Assembly (NCBI GenBank): GCA_944393215.1
Contig: CALXZL010000003.1
Location: forward strand, 23,238-87,237
Source: an uncultured Alphaproteobacteria bacterium
GTDB lineage: Bacteria > Pseudomonadota > Alphaproteobacteria > RF32 > CAG-239
DNA: 64,000 bases
Reading direction: 5' to 3'
In this document: in pieces, positions 9,212-17,462 of the stretch
Layout of the letters: each line of letters opens with the position of its first letter
Numbering within the stretch: the first letter of the stretch is position 1
Translations under genes and position numbers: made by a program
Notes under the pieces: generated by a model
What the model saw: only the letters and a program-made list of their open reading frames with translations
The model's database searches: none
Told to the model about the DNA's origin: nothing

Positions 9212-10333
9212 CTACTTCCCCTCTATCTCCTTTGCCAGTTTATTAACCAAATCCATATCCCTGCTTTTGTAGGCTTCGAGGAGGGGAAGGTAGTAGTGGG
9301 AGCTTTTGCCTTCGCCGATGTAGGGAATGCGGCGGATACCGTCGGCTTTGTCTTCTTTGCGCATGGCGAGCAGGGTGGCGTATGAAATGCCTAAAAATGC
9401 TGCCGTTTGCTTGATATTGAGCCAGTTTGAACGCGCGGCAATGTCAAACTCGTCTTTGTTGATTTTGGCATCAACGCCGTCCGCACCAACGTTTTGTTCA
9501 TAAAACTTGGCTTCCTTAGCGTATCCGCTTTTGTTTAAGGCGGTGAGAAAGCTCTTAAATCCGTCCTTTGCTGTCTGGGTGATAAACGGCGCAAAGCTTA
9601 AATTTTGTATTTTGACTTCCGGCCTGAATTGCGTATCCTTAAAACTGACCTCGCGGAAGAAAGTCAGATATTCCAACATGCTCTTTTCCGGCACTATACT
9701 CTCGTCAAAATTCACTATTCCCTTAAACAGGCAGTTTCGGATTTCCAGATGATACAAACCTACGTTACCGCTGCCGTTAAATCGCCGCATATTGAGCCGG
9801 CTGTTCTCATTAAACACGCAGCGGTCAATTTCCACCGGAATGCGGGCGTCTATTTCATCAAAGTTCAAGCTGCCGTTAAAAACGCAATTGTTAAATTCTA
9901 TCGGTGCGTCCGGTGTTTCGCTTAGCAGGCGCACATTATAGGTTTCTTCAAACACGCAGTCATAAAATCCGACGCCCGCCGGCGGAATATCAATTCCGTC
10001 ATTAACGCCGAACCGGCAGCCGATAAAATACAAAACGCTGATATACGGTGAGCCGGTCGCGCTGAATAAAGCACCGGCCGCAACCACATCGCCGAAGTCA
10101 AAGCCCTTAAAACAAAGCCCGACCAGACTTCCTTGCAAAAATACCTTAATGTTTTTAAGTTCCCGTCGGATTGGTAATTTCTCATTGCCGGGTATCAGGT
10201 TATTGATGGCCGGCACGATGTCTTCTTCAAAATTATAATCATACGGAATGTACTCTTTCCCGTCCTCGCTGATATATTGCAAAATTTCGTCTTTTGACTG
10301 GAAAAGTCCTTGTTTGAAATTAAAATGCACCAT
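9212..10333 (-). CDS. Pentapeptide/beta-helix-like protein with C-terminal helix-turn-helix
   Basis: The 373-residue protein has a middle region (about 70-230) with recurring short strand patterns such as FNNCVFNGSLNF, IDRCVFNENSRL and IRNCLFKGIVNF, as in pentapeptide-repeat or right-handed beta-helix folds. Residues about 300-345 (NWLNIKQTAAFLGISYATLLAMRK) look like an excisionase/MerR-type HTH, followed by PYIGEGKSSHYY. Combining a beta-helix with a DNA-binding tail is uncommon. The gene is convergent with the specificity subunit, whose 3' end is 16 bp away. Function is unknown. Confidence 0.7.
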   Translation of the reverse strand: MVHFNFKQGLFQSKDEILQYISEDGKEYIPYDYNFEEDIVPAINNLIPGNEKLPIRRELKNIKVFLQGSLVGLCFKGFDFGDVVAAGALFSATGSPYISVLYFIGCRFGVNDGIDIPPAGVGFYDCVFEETYNVRLLSETPDAPIEFNNCVFNGSLNFDEIDARIPVEIDRCVFNENSRLNMRRFNGSGNVGLYHLEIRNCLFKGIVNFDESIVPEKSMLEYLTFFREVSFKDTQFRPEVKIQNLSFAPFITQTAKDGFKSFLTALNKSGYAKEAKFYEQNVGADGVDAKINKDEFDIAARSNWLNIKQTAAFLGISYATLLAMRKEDKADGIRRIPYIGEGKSSHYYLPLLEAYKSRDMDLVNKLAKEIEGK

Positions 10334-10641
10334 GCGCCCTCAACAATTCCTATTTTCTTTTTTGCTAGGATAATCGCAAACAAGTTTAATTTCATTTAAT
10401 AAAATCATGCCGATTCTGCGATTCTTTTGCTGATTGAAACAAAATTATCCGGTTTTAAGCAAAATTTTACAAAACTTTTTACCCCGCTATATCCATATAT
10501 ATCCATTTAAATACATTTAAAACCGAGCTTCGAGAAAAGCCTTGAAAAACAATCTGTTGACTAGCGTTTTGTTTTTCTCTCATACTAACCGTGTCAGGCA
10601 GCGATGCCATAATTTAACCATTAAACCGAAAGGAAAACAAA
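10334..10641. other. 308-bp intergenic region without a convincing gene
   Basis: The stretch is AT-rich and contains a short direct repeat (ATATCCAT twice near 10488-10505). It precedes the start of a rightward set of small genes and should contain their promoter. A 61-codon frame beginning at 10542 has no ribosome site and overlaps the better-supported small gene at 10642, so I do not call it. Confidence 0.35.
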
Positions 10642-10749
10642 ATGACCATATTAACTTACATTATCGCTTCTTTGCTGAAAAAATATCGTTTCAAAAAAGA
10701 GATAGAAAACTTAAAAAATCTTCTTAATGCCGCCCGGTTTGCCTGCTAG
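10642..10749 (+). CDS. Small hypothetical protein (35 aa)
   Basis: The frame starts with MTILTYIIASLLKKYRFKKE: a short hydrophobic N-terminus followed by a basic helix. AAAGGA lies about 7 bases before the ATG. The stop lies 10 bases before the next gene's ATG, whose AGGAG overlaps the stop, so the two are probably co-translated. It may be a small membrane-associated peptide. No homology is recognised. Confidence 0.45.
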   Translation: MTILTYIIASLLKKYRFKKEIENLKNLLNAARFAC

Positions 10750-10759
10750 GAGAAAAGTC

Positions 10760-11197
10760 ATGCATTACCGACTGGTTGCCAAAACCGCTGATTTTACGCC
10801 GGAAGAATTGCTGGATAAATTGCAGGGATTTATGCCGGTGGCGGACGAAGCGGTTCATCAATACGGATGTTGGAAACTTGCACGTTATGGCGATTTTGCG
10901 GAATTTGCCGCCGATGAAGGTATTGATAGCGATGAAGCCCGAACCGTTGATGAGCAGGACGGCATTTTACGTCAGCATGGGTTTGCTTTTGGAGATGATC
11001 ATAAAATCTATGAAAAAGTATCAACCCATTTTGACAGCTTTGTCATCAAAGGCATCAGACGTTATAAAGATGTCATTGCCGACCCGCGCGGTGTTTATGC
11101 CTTTATTTCCGCGGCCGGAGATTTTTATTACGTAACCGAAAAGCGCTGTCCGTTTACCGCCGATGATGTGGTTTATGTGACAGACTGCCATAATTAA
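10760..11197 (+). CDS. Hypothetical accessory protein (145 aa)
   Basis: The start is ATG 10760, seven bases after AGGAG; an upstream extension to 10727 overlaps the preceding small gene and has no site. The product is acidic and soluble, with no signal peptide or membrane segment. I recognise no motif. It lies in the rightward cluster leading to the serine recombinase and is likely a cargo or regulatory gene of the island. Confidence 0.6.
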   Translation: MHYRLVAKTADFTPEELLDKLQGFMPVADEAVHQYGCWKLARYGDFAEFAADEGIDSDEARTVDEQDGILRQHGFAFGDDHKIYEKVSTHFDSFVIKGIRRYKDVIADPRGVYAFISAAGDFYYVTEKRCPFTADDVVYVTDCHN

Positions 11198-11315
11198 CTG
11201 ATTTTCTAACAAAATTAAACATTTAACCCCAAAGGCTCGGAGGAGATACCGAAGCGCCATACAGAATTATTATGCTCTTTTTTTACGAAAACCCTACTTT
11301 TGAAAGGAAAATAAA

Positions 11316-11892
11316 ATGAAAAACTTTTTGGAAAAATATAACGCTTTTAAGATTGAAACCTCAAAAGACGAAGGCAAACTGACCTTGGAAACGGCCAAAG
11401 AACGGATTTTGAAACTGTTGACTGATAATATCAGAAACTTCAAGGAAGACAGCTGGAATTTGCAAAACCGCATGAACAAGCTGATTATTGATACGGAAAA
11501 GAACTCAATCTTTACGCTTCGTCTGGGCGGCAAACGCATTGTCCGCTATTCGTTGGATTTACTGGATACTCAGCAGAAAATAAGCTTCTTGTTTGATTTC
11601 TACAACAGTGTTGAGGCCGGCGAGTTTAATGAAGACATTACCGACTTTCTGGCCAAAGAGATTGATAATGCAGCGGTGCGCAAAAAAAGAAGCCAATGAG
11701 CGCCGGAAGAATAAGAAAAAAGCCGAACGTGAGCAAAAAGCCAGGGAAAGACAGGAAGAATATGCCCGAAAAGTAGAGGAAACACGGCAGAGAACGCTTG
11801 CCGCCGCTGAGCCGATGCTTCATGAAATGTATATACAATCTGAAGCCGCCCGCCAAAACGCACAGAATCAATATATTTCTGAACGGGTTTAA
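11316..11892 (+). pseudogene. Frameshifted gene: helical protein with charged coiled-coil tail
   Basis: The first frame (11316-11699, 127 aa, site AAAGGA) ends soon after a run of seven A (11682-11688). Reading on with one A fewer continues without a stop to 11892, encoding EANERRKNKKKAEREQKARE and a further coiled coil ending AQNQYISERV. The join gives about 191 residues whose charge pattern continues smoothly across it. Either a base was inserted in the homopolymer (mutation or sequencing error), or the site is used for slippage. Without the tail, the 127-residue product would end in basic RKKRSQ. Confidence 0.6.
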
Positions 11893-11904
11893 TTAAAAGT
11901 ATCC

Positions 11905-11930
11905 GGGGCTTATCAAAAATAAGCCCCTTT
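11905..11930 (+). terminator. Rho-independent terminator
   Basis: GGGGCTTAT and ATAAGCCCC (9 bp) with loop CAAAA are followed by TTT. It lies just after the frameshifted gene, in front of the recombinase unit. Confidence 0.65.
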
Positions 11931-11988
11931 GCAATAAAACCAGGACAAAACAATATATTAGATTGAGTTCGATTAAGGGAAAGATAAA

Positions 11989-12123
11989 ATGACAATAAGT
12001 TTAACCGAAGCATTGAGAAACATTGCGTCCGTCCCCAACCAAAACCGAGGAAGAACTGAAACAAGGTGTTCGCAACCTGACAGGTTTTGTAAGGTGTATG
12101 TTATCAATCAAACAGGAGATTAA
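11989..12123 (+). CDS. Short ORF upstream of the recombinase, possibly frameshifted
   Basis: From ATG 11989 the frame encodes 44 residues starting MTISLTEALRNIASVP. After a CCCC run at about 12034-12037 the neighbouring frame reads PTKTEEELKQGVRNLTGFVR and continues past the recombinase start, which looks more protein-like than the in-frame Arg/Cys-rich tail. It may be a decayed or frameshifted small gene. The stop lies five bases before the recombinase ATG. Confidence 0.3.
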   Translation: MTISLTEALRNIASVPNQNRGRTETRCSQPDRFCKVYVINQTGD

Positions 12124-12128
12124 AGAAA

Positions 12129-13772
12129 ATGAAAGCCGTCATACTGACACGTGTGTCAACCAAAATGCAGGAAGAGCGATTGAGCCTGCGCGCTCAAAGT
12201 AAACGTTTGGAAGAATATGCCGAAAGAAGGGAGCTTGATGTTATCAAGCGCTTTGAAATTATCGAAAGTTCTACCCGCGGCGAACGTAAGCGTTTTATGG
12301 AGATGATAAATTTTTGCAAGAAACAAAAGGAAACCATTGCTATTGTTGCTGATACGGTTGACAGGGTGCAAAGAAGCTTCAAAGAAAGCGTGCTTCTTGA
12401 TGAACTGATGCGTCAAGACAAGATTGAGCTGCATTTTTATCGTGAAGGGATGATATTAAACAGCAAATCCACCTCTGCCGATATCATGCGTTGGGACTTC
12501 TCTGTCATGGGAGCTAAAGCTTATGTCTTGCAGCTTTCGGAGAATGTCCGCCGCTCCACGGAATTGAAAACCAAAAACGGGGAAAGATGCGGTGTCGCGC
12601 CGCTCGGGTATGAAAATTATGTTGACGAGCGGGGAAAACATAATATTCGCCTCAAAGAACCGGAAGCCGGTATCATCAAACAAATATTTGAACTTTATTC
12701 ACTCGGCAAGATGAGTATATTGGAAGCCGTACATTTTGCCGATTTAATGGGACTTAAGACCAGAGCCGGTAAAAAACTGGTCAATTCCAGTATCTACTAT
12801 ATATTGGACAATCCTTTTTATTATGGCGAGATGAAAACCAAAAGAGGCATTATCAAACATGTTTATCCGACGCTGATTTCGCAAGAGCTTTGGGAGCAAT
12901 GCCAAAAGCAAAAAGCCCTGAACAATCATAACGGCGCGGGGCTGAAATACAGCCAAAAGCCTTTTGTACTGAGAGGCTTAATCACCTGCGGAAAAACAGG
13001 AAGGGTTTGTCCCTGTGAAGATCAACTGAGAAGAAAATACTATTCGTGGGTGGTTTGTTACACCAAAACCGGGCAGAGGCGATACATCCCGGAACAAGAT
13101 GTTTTAAGTGCGATAGAAACCGTCCTAAACCGTATCAAAATACCGGATTCCTTGATAAATCCGTTGTATGAAGAGATTAAAAATGCTGAAATTTCAGAAA
13201 AACAATACTGTCAGCAGGAAATCGGAAAACTGAGACAGGAACAGGAGAAATTGAAGGCAAAATTGGATAATTTGTTTGATTTGCGTTTGGACGGAGAGCT
13301 TGACCGAGAAACGTTTGAAACCAAGCGCAATGAAATCCAACTCAAAATTGACCGTATGGGAAGAAAAATTAAAACCTATGAAAAGACGGGAAATGCCTTC
13401 ACTTCAACGATATTAGATCTCATAAATCTTGCATCGCAGGCAGGAAGAGTGTTTGCTAAATCCGATAATCTTGAACTGAAACATCTGTTGTTAAAATTTG
13501 TTTTTAAGGAAATGATATTAACGGAAGGAGAATTGACATATGAGCTGAATTTTCCGTTCAGCGAGTTTGAAAAAGCGTATTTTTACGAAAAAAGAAGCAA
13601 ATTTTTACAAGGCTCGCAACACGAGGAAAACCAGAGCCTTGAGGATAATAAAACGGATGAAAACGCAAAATCGTTCGGGCCGAAAATTGCTTTTAAAAAT
13701 CAAAGAGTTGCGTCAAAAAACGCAACTCTTCTCCAGTCTGGCTGGGGTGGCTGGATTCGAACCAACGAATGA
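12129..13772 (+). CDS. Large serine recombinase (integrase of the island)
   Basis: The 547-residue protein begins with a resolvase catalytic domain (MKAVILTRVSTKMQEERLS; the Ser of RVST is the likely nucleophile). A recombinase domain follows (LGYENYVDERG to TRAGKKLVNSSIYYILDNPF), then a zinc-ribbon-like region (LRGLITCGKTGRVCPCEDQL) and a long coiled coil (SEKQYCQQEIGKLRQEQEKL). Such enzymes integrate and excise mobile elements. The last 11 codons read through the 3' end of tRNA-Gln on the other strand (ending WGGWIRTNE), as expected where the attachment site lies at the gene's end. AGGAG sits about 10 bases before the ATG. Confidence 0.9.
   Translation: MKAVILTRVSTKMQEERLSLRAQSKRLEEYAERRELDVIKRFEIIESSTRGERKRFMEMINFCKKQKETIAIVADTVDRVQRSFKESVLLDELMRQDKIELHFYREGMILNSKSTSADIMRWDFSVMGAKAYVLQLSENVRRSTELKTKNGERCGVAPLGYENYVDERGKHNIRLKEPEAGIIKQIFELYSLGKMSILEAVHFADLMGLKTRAGKKLVNSSIYYILDNPFYYGEMKTKRGIIKHVYPTLISQELWEQCQKQKALNNHNGAGLKYSQKPFVLRGLITCGKTGRVCPCEDQLRRKYYSWVVCYTKTGQRRYIPEQDVLSAIETVLNRIKIPDSLINPLYEEIKNAEISEKQYCQQEIGKLRQEQEKLKAKLDNLFDLRLDGELDRETFETKRNEIQLKIDRMGRKIKTYEKTGNAFTSTILDLINLASQAGRVFAKSDNLELKHLLLKFVFKEMILTEGELTYELNFPFSEFEKAYFYEKRSKFLQGSQHEENQSLEDNKTDENAKSFGPKIAFKNQRVASKNATLLQSGWGGWIRTNE
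13703..13730 (-). terminator. Strong hairpin inside the recombinase 3' end; likely tRNA-Gln terminator
   Basis: A perfect 11-bp stem (arm AAGAGTTGCGT in minus-strand sense) closes a 6-nt loop and is followed on the minus strand by a T-rich stretch. It lies nine bases beyond the tRNA 3' end, so it fits a terminator for the tRNA. It also falls within the last codons of the recombinase frame. Confidence 0.6.
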
Positions 13773-13813
13773 CGATACCAAAAACCGTTGCCTTACCACT
13801 TGGCGACACCCCA
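13739..13813 (-). tRNA. tRNA-Gln (anticodon TTG)
   Basis: On the minus strand a full cloverleaf can be drawn: acceptor TGGGGTG/CACCCCA, discriminator G and encoded CCA, anticodon loop TTTTGGT giving TTG, and T-loop TTCGAAT. The length is 75 nt including CCA. Its 3' end overlaps the recombinase gene by 34 bp, marking it as the probable integration target. Confidence 0.95.
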
Positions 13814-13831
13814 ATCTCGATAACGAAGCAA

Positions 13832-13860
13832 TTTATATTCTATATTTTTTTATTTGGCAA
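13832..13860 (-). promoter_or_regulatory. Sigma70-type promoter of tRNA-Gln(TTG)
   Basis: On the minus strand TTGCCA (13855-13860) and TATAAA (13832-13837) are separated by 17 bp, with the tRNA 5' end 18 bases beyond the -10 box. Confidence 0.6.
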
Positions 13861-13868
13861 GTGATTTT

Positions 13869-14726
13869 TTATCTTCTGGATAATTTTTTTTGACCTATCA
13901 GCAATATTGTATTGAAATCAAGCGGCTGAATAGTTTTATCTTGCGTATAATTGTGAATATTTGTTAATGCTTTATCTATGCCTATTTGTGTGCGTAAATA
14001 ACATTCTTGAAGGGTTTGGTCCGAAAATCTGGGGCGTCTTACTAAGAGCTCTCCTATATTGCGGTTCTCTTTATTCAGATCTATTTGGTGTTTATAACAA
14101 TGTTCAACTAAACGCAGTGTTAAATTATCCCACAAAGTATCAATGCAATCTTTTATTTGTCCGTCATAGTCTTTCAAAATTTTGGCTCCGGAAAGCAGTT
14201 TATCCATATCGTTGCCGATAACATATTTATTATCAAATTCCATGGATATGCTGTCTATTCTTCTTTCTCCGTTTAAGCCGGATATCGGACGTGCCGGGGT
14301 AACAAAAGCGTGGTTTATTCCGTCAAAGTCTTGACTGTAATATGTGACATTTTTTCTGTTTTGACGATAATAAGCCAAAGTTTCATTATTGCCGTAAGAG
14401 ATTCTTTGCAGAGCATTAAAGTTTAAATTGTGGATGCTGACCGGGATCTTTTCTCCGTCAATATTGGCGGTTTGTTTGGTTAAATAGCCGTCATAACTGT
14501 TGCTGCGCAGATGAGAGGCTTCGGCTTCATCTTTGAAATATCTGTCTATGCAGTTTTTTATGTCATCATATACAACTATTAAATCTATATCTGACTTTTG
14601 TGTGATTTCTTCTTTATCTCCATAAGCTAAAGAGCCTACCAAAATTATTCCTTTGCAACGATCTTTGAGTTGATTGACGGTGCAATGCAGGGCTCTGTTT
14701 CTTTTTTCTAAATCTTCAGCAGACAT
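13869..14726 (-). CDS. Nucleotidyltransferase-domain protein
   Basis: The N-terminal region carries the minimal nucleotidyltransferase signature GSLAYGDKEEITQKSDIDLI (residues about 32-51), with the metal-binding Asp pair in SDIDL. The remaining 230 residues are not recognised. The substrate could be a small molecule or tRNA; aminoglycoside-type adenylyltransferases and antitoxin-like NTases share this motif. It lies 15 bp after a metallophosphoesterase, so the two are probably co-transcribed and may act on related nucleotide substrates. Confidence 0.8.
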   Translation of the reverse strand: MSAEDLEKRNRALHCTVNQLKDRCKGIILVGSLAYGDKEEITQKSDIDLIVVYDDIKNCIDRYFKDEAEASHLRSNSYDGYLTKQTANIDGEKIPVSIHNLNFNALQRISYGNNETLAYYRQNRKNVTYYSQDFDGINHAFVTPARPISGLNGERRIDSISMEFDNKYVIGNDMDKLLSGAKILKDYDGQIKDCIDTLWDNLTLRLVEHCYKHQIDLNKENRNIGELLVRRPRFSDQTLQECYLRTQIGIDKALTNIHNYTQDKTIQPLDFNTILLIGQKKLSRR

Positions 14727-14741
14727 TTTTGACTCCGATTT

Positions 14742-15626
14742 TTATAGTGTTATTCTTTCTATTTCTAATGTGTCTAATGTAAATTTTATTATTTTCAGTG
14801 TCTCGGTCAGATGATCATTACTGACATTGGCAACTGTGGTTTTGCCGATTTTTTCGTAAAAATTACCGCTTAATTCGGCGGCATCATGAATATGTCCATG
14901 AAGCGTCAGTTTGGGCTGATATTTTTTGATAAAAGATAATATACCGCGGCTACCTACATGTTTGTATTTGACCGAAGTTCCGTCTTTTATTGCCGTATAA
15001 TCGCAAACCGTATCATAGGGTGGCGCATGACTGATTAAGACAAGTTTGTCCGGATTTATTGTGCCGAATTGCATGCTTAAGTCTGTATCTATGGCGCTGT
15101 CCATCATGGTTTGATAAATGTTGAACGGGATTTTATTATCATCTCCTTGGCTGATGAAACCTTCTTCTCTCGTATCTCCTCGGAAGGAAGTATCGGTCTC
15201 GGTTGCGAGATCTCTCTTTTCCCAGTCCTTCCATTGAAACGGGGTATAAGGCACATATGTGTAGCCGCCAAAATAAAAACCGGCATATTCTAAAGGAGTT
15301 TCATCTATTAAATGATAACCGACCGTTTTTTGATTATCTTTCAAAATTTGATGATTGGCTTTGTAATCATCATTGCCCATTATTAAGGCAATTTCCGTCG
15401 GATTTGTTTTTTTAAATTCGGTCATTAACGGAAATAATTCGTTTATTATGAAATCTCTTTGCCCGATAACGCTTCTTCTTTCTGCGTTTTTTGGGGTTAA
15501 ATCTCCGCCCATAATTATCATGTCGATTTTTTCTTGTTTTGCAAAATCGAATAGTTTATTATACTGCACGATATTGCCGTGCAGATCGGCTGTGAAAATA
15601 TACTTTTTCATTATTTGATATGCCAT
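14742..15626 (-). CDS. Calcineurin-like metallophosphoesterase
   Basis: The dimetal phosphoesterase motifs appear in order: DLHG (TADLHGNIV), GGDLTPKN, GNDDYKA, LISHAPPYD and LHGHIHDA. The 294 residues contain no signal peptide, so the enzyme is cytoplasmic. The start is uncertain: ATG 15626 gives MAYQIMKKYIF, ATG 15611 gives MKKYIF, and neither has a good ribosome site. The substrate is unknown. It heads a two-gene unit with the nucleotidyltransferase. Confidence 0.88.
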   Translation of the reverse strand: MAYQIMKKYIFTADLHGNIVQYNKLFDFAKQEKIDMIIMGGDLTPKNAERRSVIGQRDFIINELFPLMTEFKKTNPTEIALIMGNDDYKANHQILKDNQKTVGYHLIDETPLEYAGFYFGGYTYVPYTPFQWKDWEKRDLATETDTSFRGDTREEGFISQGDDNKIPFNIYQTMMDSAIDTDLSMQFGTINPDKLVLISHAPPYDTVCDYTAIKDGTSVKYKHVGSRGILSFIKKYQPKLTLHGHIHDAAELSGNFYEKIGKTTVANVSNDHLTETLKIIKFTLDTLEIERITL

Positions 15627-15701
15627 AAAAAAATTATTGCGGTAATATAGTGAGTGAAAAAAATTTTGTCAATTAATTTTTGAAAGAATTTATAGAAAAA
15701 A

Positions 15702-16466
15702 ATGAAAGTTATTGTTTTAGGTTCAGGTTCGGCTTATGGTTGCCCGATGATTTTTAATAATTGGCGTAAGTTAACGCCTCACCATCCGAAAAATATTCGC
15801 AATCGAGCTTCTGTGTATATGGAGATTGAGGGGAAAAAGTTTGTGGTTGATTGCGGTCCGGAATTTCGTTTACAAATTAATGAAAATAACATCACTGATT
15901 TAGATGCCGTGTTTATCACGCACTCGCACTATGATCATGTTGCAGGTATTCCCGAATTGTCTCGTGCTAGTTCGGTTCTTAATCATCCGATTGAGGTTTG
16001 GTCGAGTGTAGAAACACAGTCGGAGCTCAAGCAAGAATATCCGTTTTTGTTTAACGGGGAAGAGCAAGAGGGCGCTGGTTTGCATTGGCGCGTTTGTCCG
16101 AATGTCGGCGAATTTGATGCCTGCGGCGTGAAGTTTCAAACATTTCAGGTGCCGCATCATCGTTGGCATTGCTCGGCTTTCCGGCATCAAGATTTTGCTT
16201 ATGTCACCGATTGGGAGGGAATCCCGGTTGAAGGATTGGAAGTTTTGCAAGGTGTGAAAATTTTGCTGATTGAGTGCAATAATGGACTTTATTCGGAAAA
16301 GAACGGACATAGTGATTTGGAAGATGTGAAAAAAATTGCCGAAATCATTAAACCTGAGCACGTGATTTTGACACATCTTTCCGCACGCGTGGATTATGAA
16401 GAAACACTAGCCGCTTTGCCTGAAAATTTTGAACTCGCTTATGACGGAATGAGCTTTGAAGCATAA
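15702..16466 (+). CDS. MBL-fold metal-dependent hydrolase, PhnP-like
   Basis: The 254-residue protein has the PhnP-type N-terminus MKVIVLGSGSAYGCPMIF and the metallo-beta-lactamase motif THSHYDHVAG, with later LIECNNG and LTHLSARVDYEE supplying the remaining metal ligands. PhnP itself is a cyclic-phosphate phosphodiesterase of phosphonate metabolism; many chromosomal relatives have unknown substrates. No phn genes are nearby, so the function is left open. Confidence 0.85.
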   Translation: MKVIVLGSGSAYGCPMIFNNWRKLTPHHPKNIRNRASVYMEIEGKKFVVDCGPEFRLQINENNITDLDAVFITHSHYDHVAGIPELSRASSVLNHPIEVWSSVETQSELKQEYPFLFNGEEQEGAGLHWRVCPNVGEFDACGVKFQTFQVPHHRWHCSAFRHQDFAYVTDWEGIPVEGLEVLQGVKILLIECNNGLYSEKNGHSDLEDVKKIAEIIKPEHVILTHLSARVDYEETLAALPENFELAYDGMSFEA

Positions 16467-16470
16467 TGAT

Positions 16471-16503
16471 AAAGCCCTGGATATCAGGGCTTTATTTTTT
16501 TCT
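16471..16503. terminator. Bidirectional terminator between convergent genes
   Basis: AAAGCCCTG and CAGGGCTTT around GATAT, followed by ATTTTTT, lie between the MBL hydrolase and the leftward HAD gene. Confidence 0.85.
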
Positions 16504-17368
16504 ATTCCGCGAGAAGCTTCTTCTTTTCTTCTTTGGCCTTTAAGACGTCCAAATCGCGTTCTTTGGCAAGCTTGTCTAAAATGGTTTTGACAACCTTATC
16601 AATTTGCTTGTCTTCGCGATAATCCGCCGGTAGGGCAAAATTAACGCGACCGTCACGAAGGAGCTTTAATGCCGTGGCTTTATTGCTGCCGTTGGGATTA
16701 TATACGGCAATGGCATTACCTTTACGTTCTTTGGTGAGCTTCATCGAGGGAATATCGGTGCTTCCGTCACCAAAATATATCATTCTGGTAAACGGAATGC
16801 GGCGTTTATCATCCGGCATAAATTCATTGACAAGGCGGTCTTCCAGTTTGCCTAAACCTTTATTGATTTTGGATAAGTATTGGGTTTTGGTGGAATAGTT
16901 AATAACTCTTGCCGGCCAAACCGGTTTGCCTTCTTCATTGAAAACATAACTGCATCCAAAGATGTCTTTAAAATATTGTTTGATTTTACAACCATATAAA
17001 ATTTCTTCATAGCCGGCAGAGATAATATAATGTTCAATTTCTAAATCTAATTGTTTTCCATATTCGTTTATGCGCTTAAACCAACCTTCCACGCCCGGAA
17101 AATATTTGATGTTTTTTCCGGCGGCGGCAAAATTTTCTCTGGTGAGTTTGATGCCTAATTCATCAGCCTTTTTGACAAAGTAATACATGGAGGCGGTGAT
17201 TTGGTCGGCAAAGTGATCTCGTCCCCATTTGTTGGCTTCATACCAAAAATCATCCGGTTCCATACCGAATTCAGGTATCAATGCATAATTTTGCATATCG
17301 GTGGTGCTTAAGGTGCCGTCAAAGTCATATATCAGTGCCACTTTGGTCTTTTTTGTTCTTTTTGCCAT
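16502..17368 (-). CDS. HAD-superfamily hydrolase
   Basis: Motif I is DFDGTLST (nucleophile Asp near residue 13), and the late motif YFGDGSTDIPSM supplies the acidic metal ligands. The start is ATG 17368, preceded by GGAG at 12-nt spacing; a longer frame to 17407 lacks a site. The 288-residue protein has a lysine-rich tail (LKAKEEKKKLLAE). Many such enzymes dephosphorylate small metabolites; the substrate here is unknown. Confidence 0.82.
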   Translation of the reverse strand: MAKRTKKTKVALIYDFDGTLSTTDMQNYALIPEFGMEPDDFWYEANKWGRDHFADQITASMYYFVKKADELGIKLTRENFAAAGKNIKYFPGVEGWFKRINEYGKQLDLEIEHYIISAGYEEILYGCKIKQYFKDIFGCSYVFNEEGKPVWPARVINYSTKTQYLSKINKGLGKLEDRLVNEFMPDDKRRIPFTRMIYFGDGSTDIPSMKLTKERKGNAIAVYNPNGSNKATALKLLRDGRVNFALPADYREDKQIDKVVKTILDKLAKERDLDVLKAKEEKKKLLAE

Positions 17369-17462
17369 TTTTTTTATTATCTCCACTTGCTTTTTGCGAA
17401 TATTCATTATAAAAATAACAAGTTAATTTTTTGATAAAAACTTATTTAGAGGATTAAAAAAA

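Noticed and set aside
10542..10727. 61-codon frame before the small gene at 10642
   Set aside because: No ribosome site, and it overlaps a better supported small gene.
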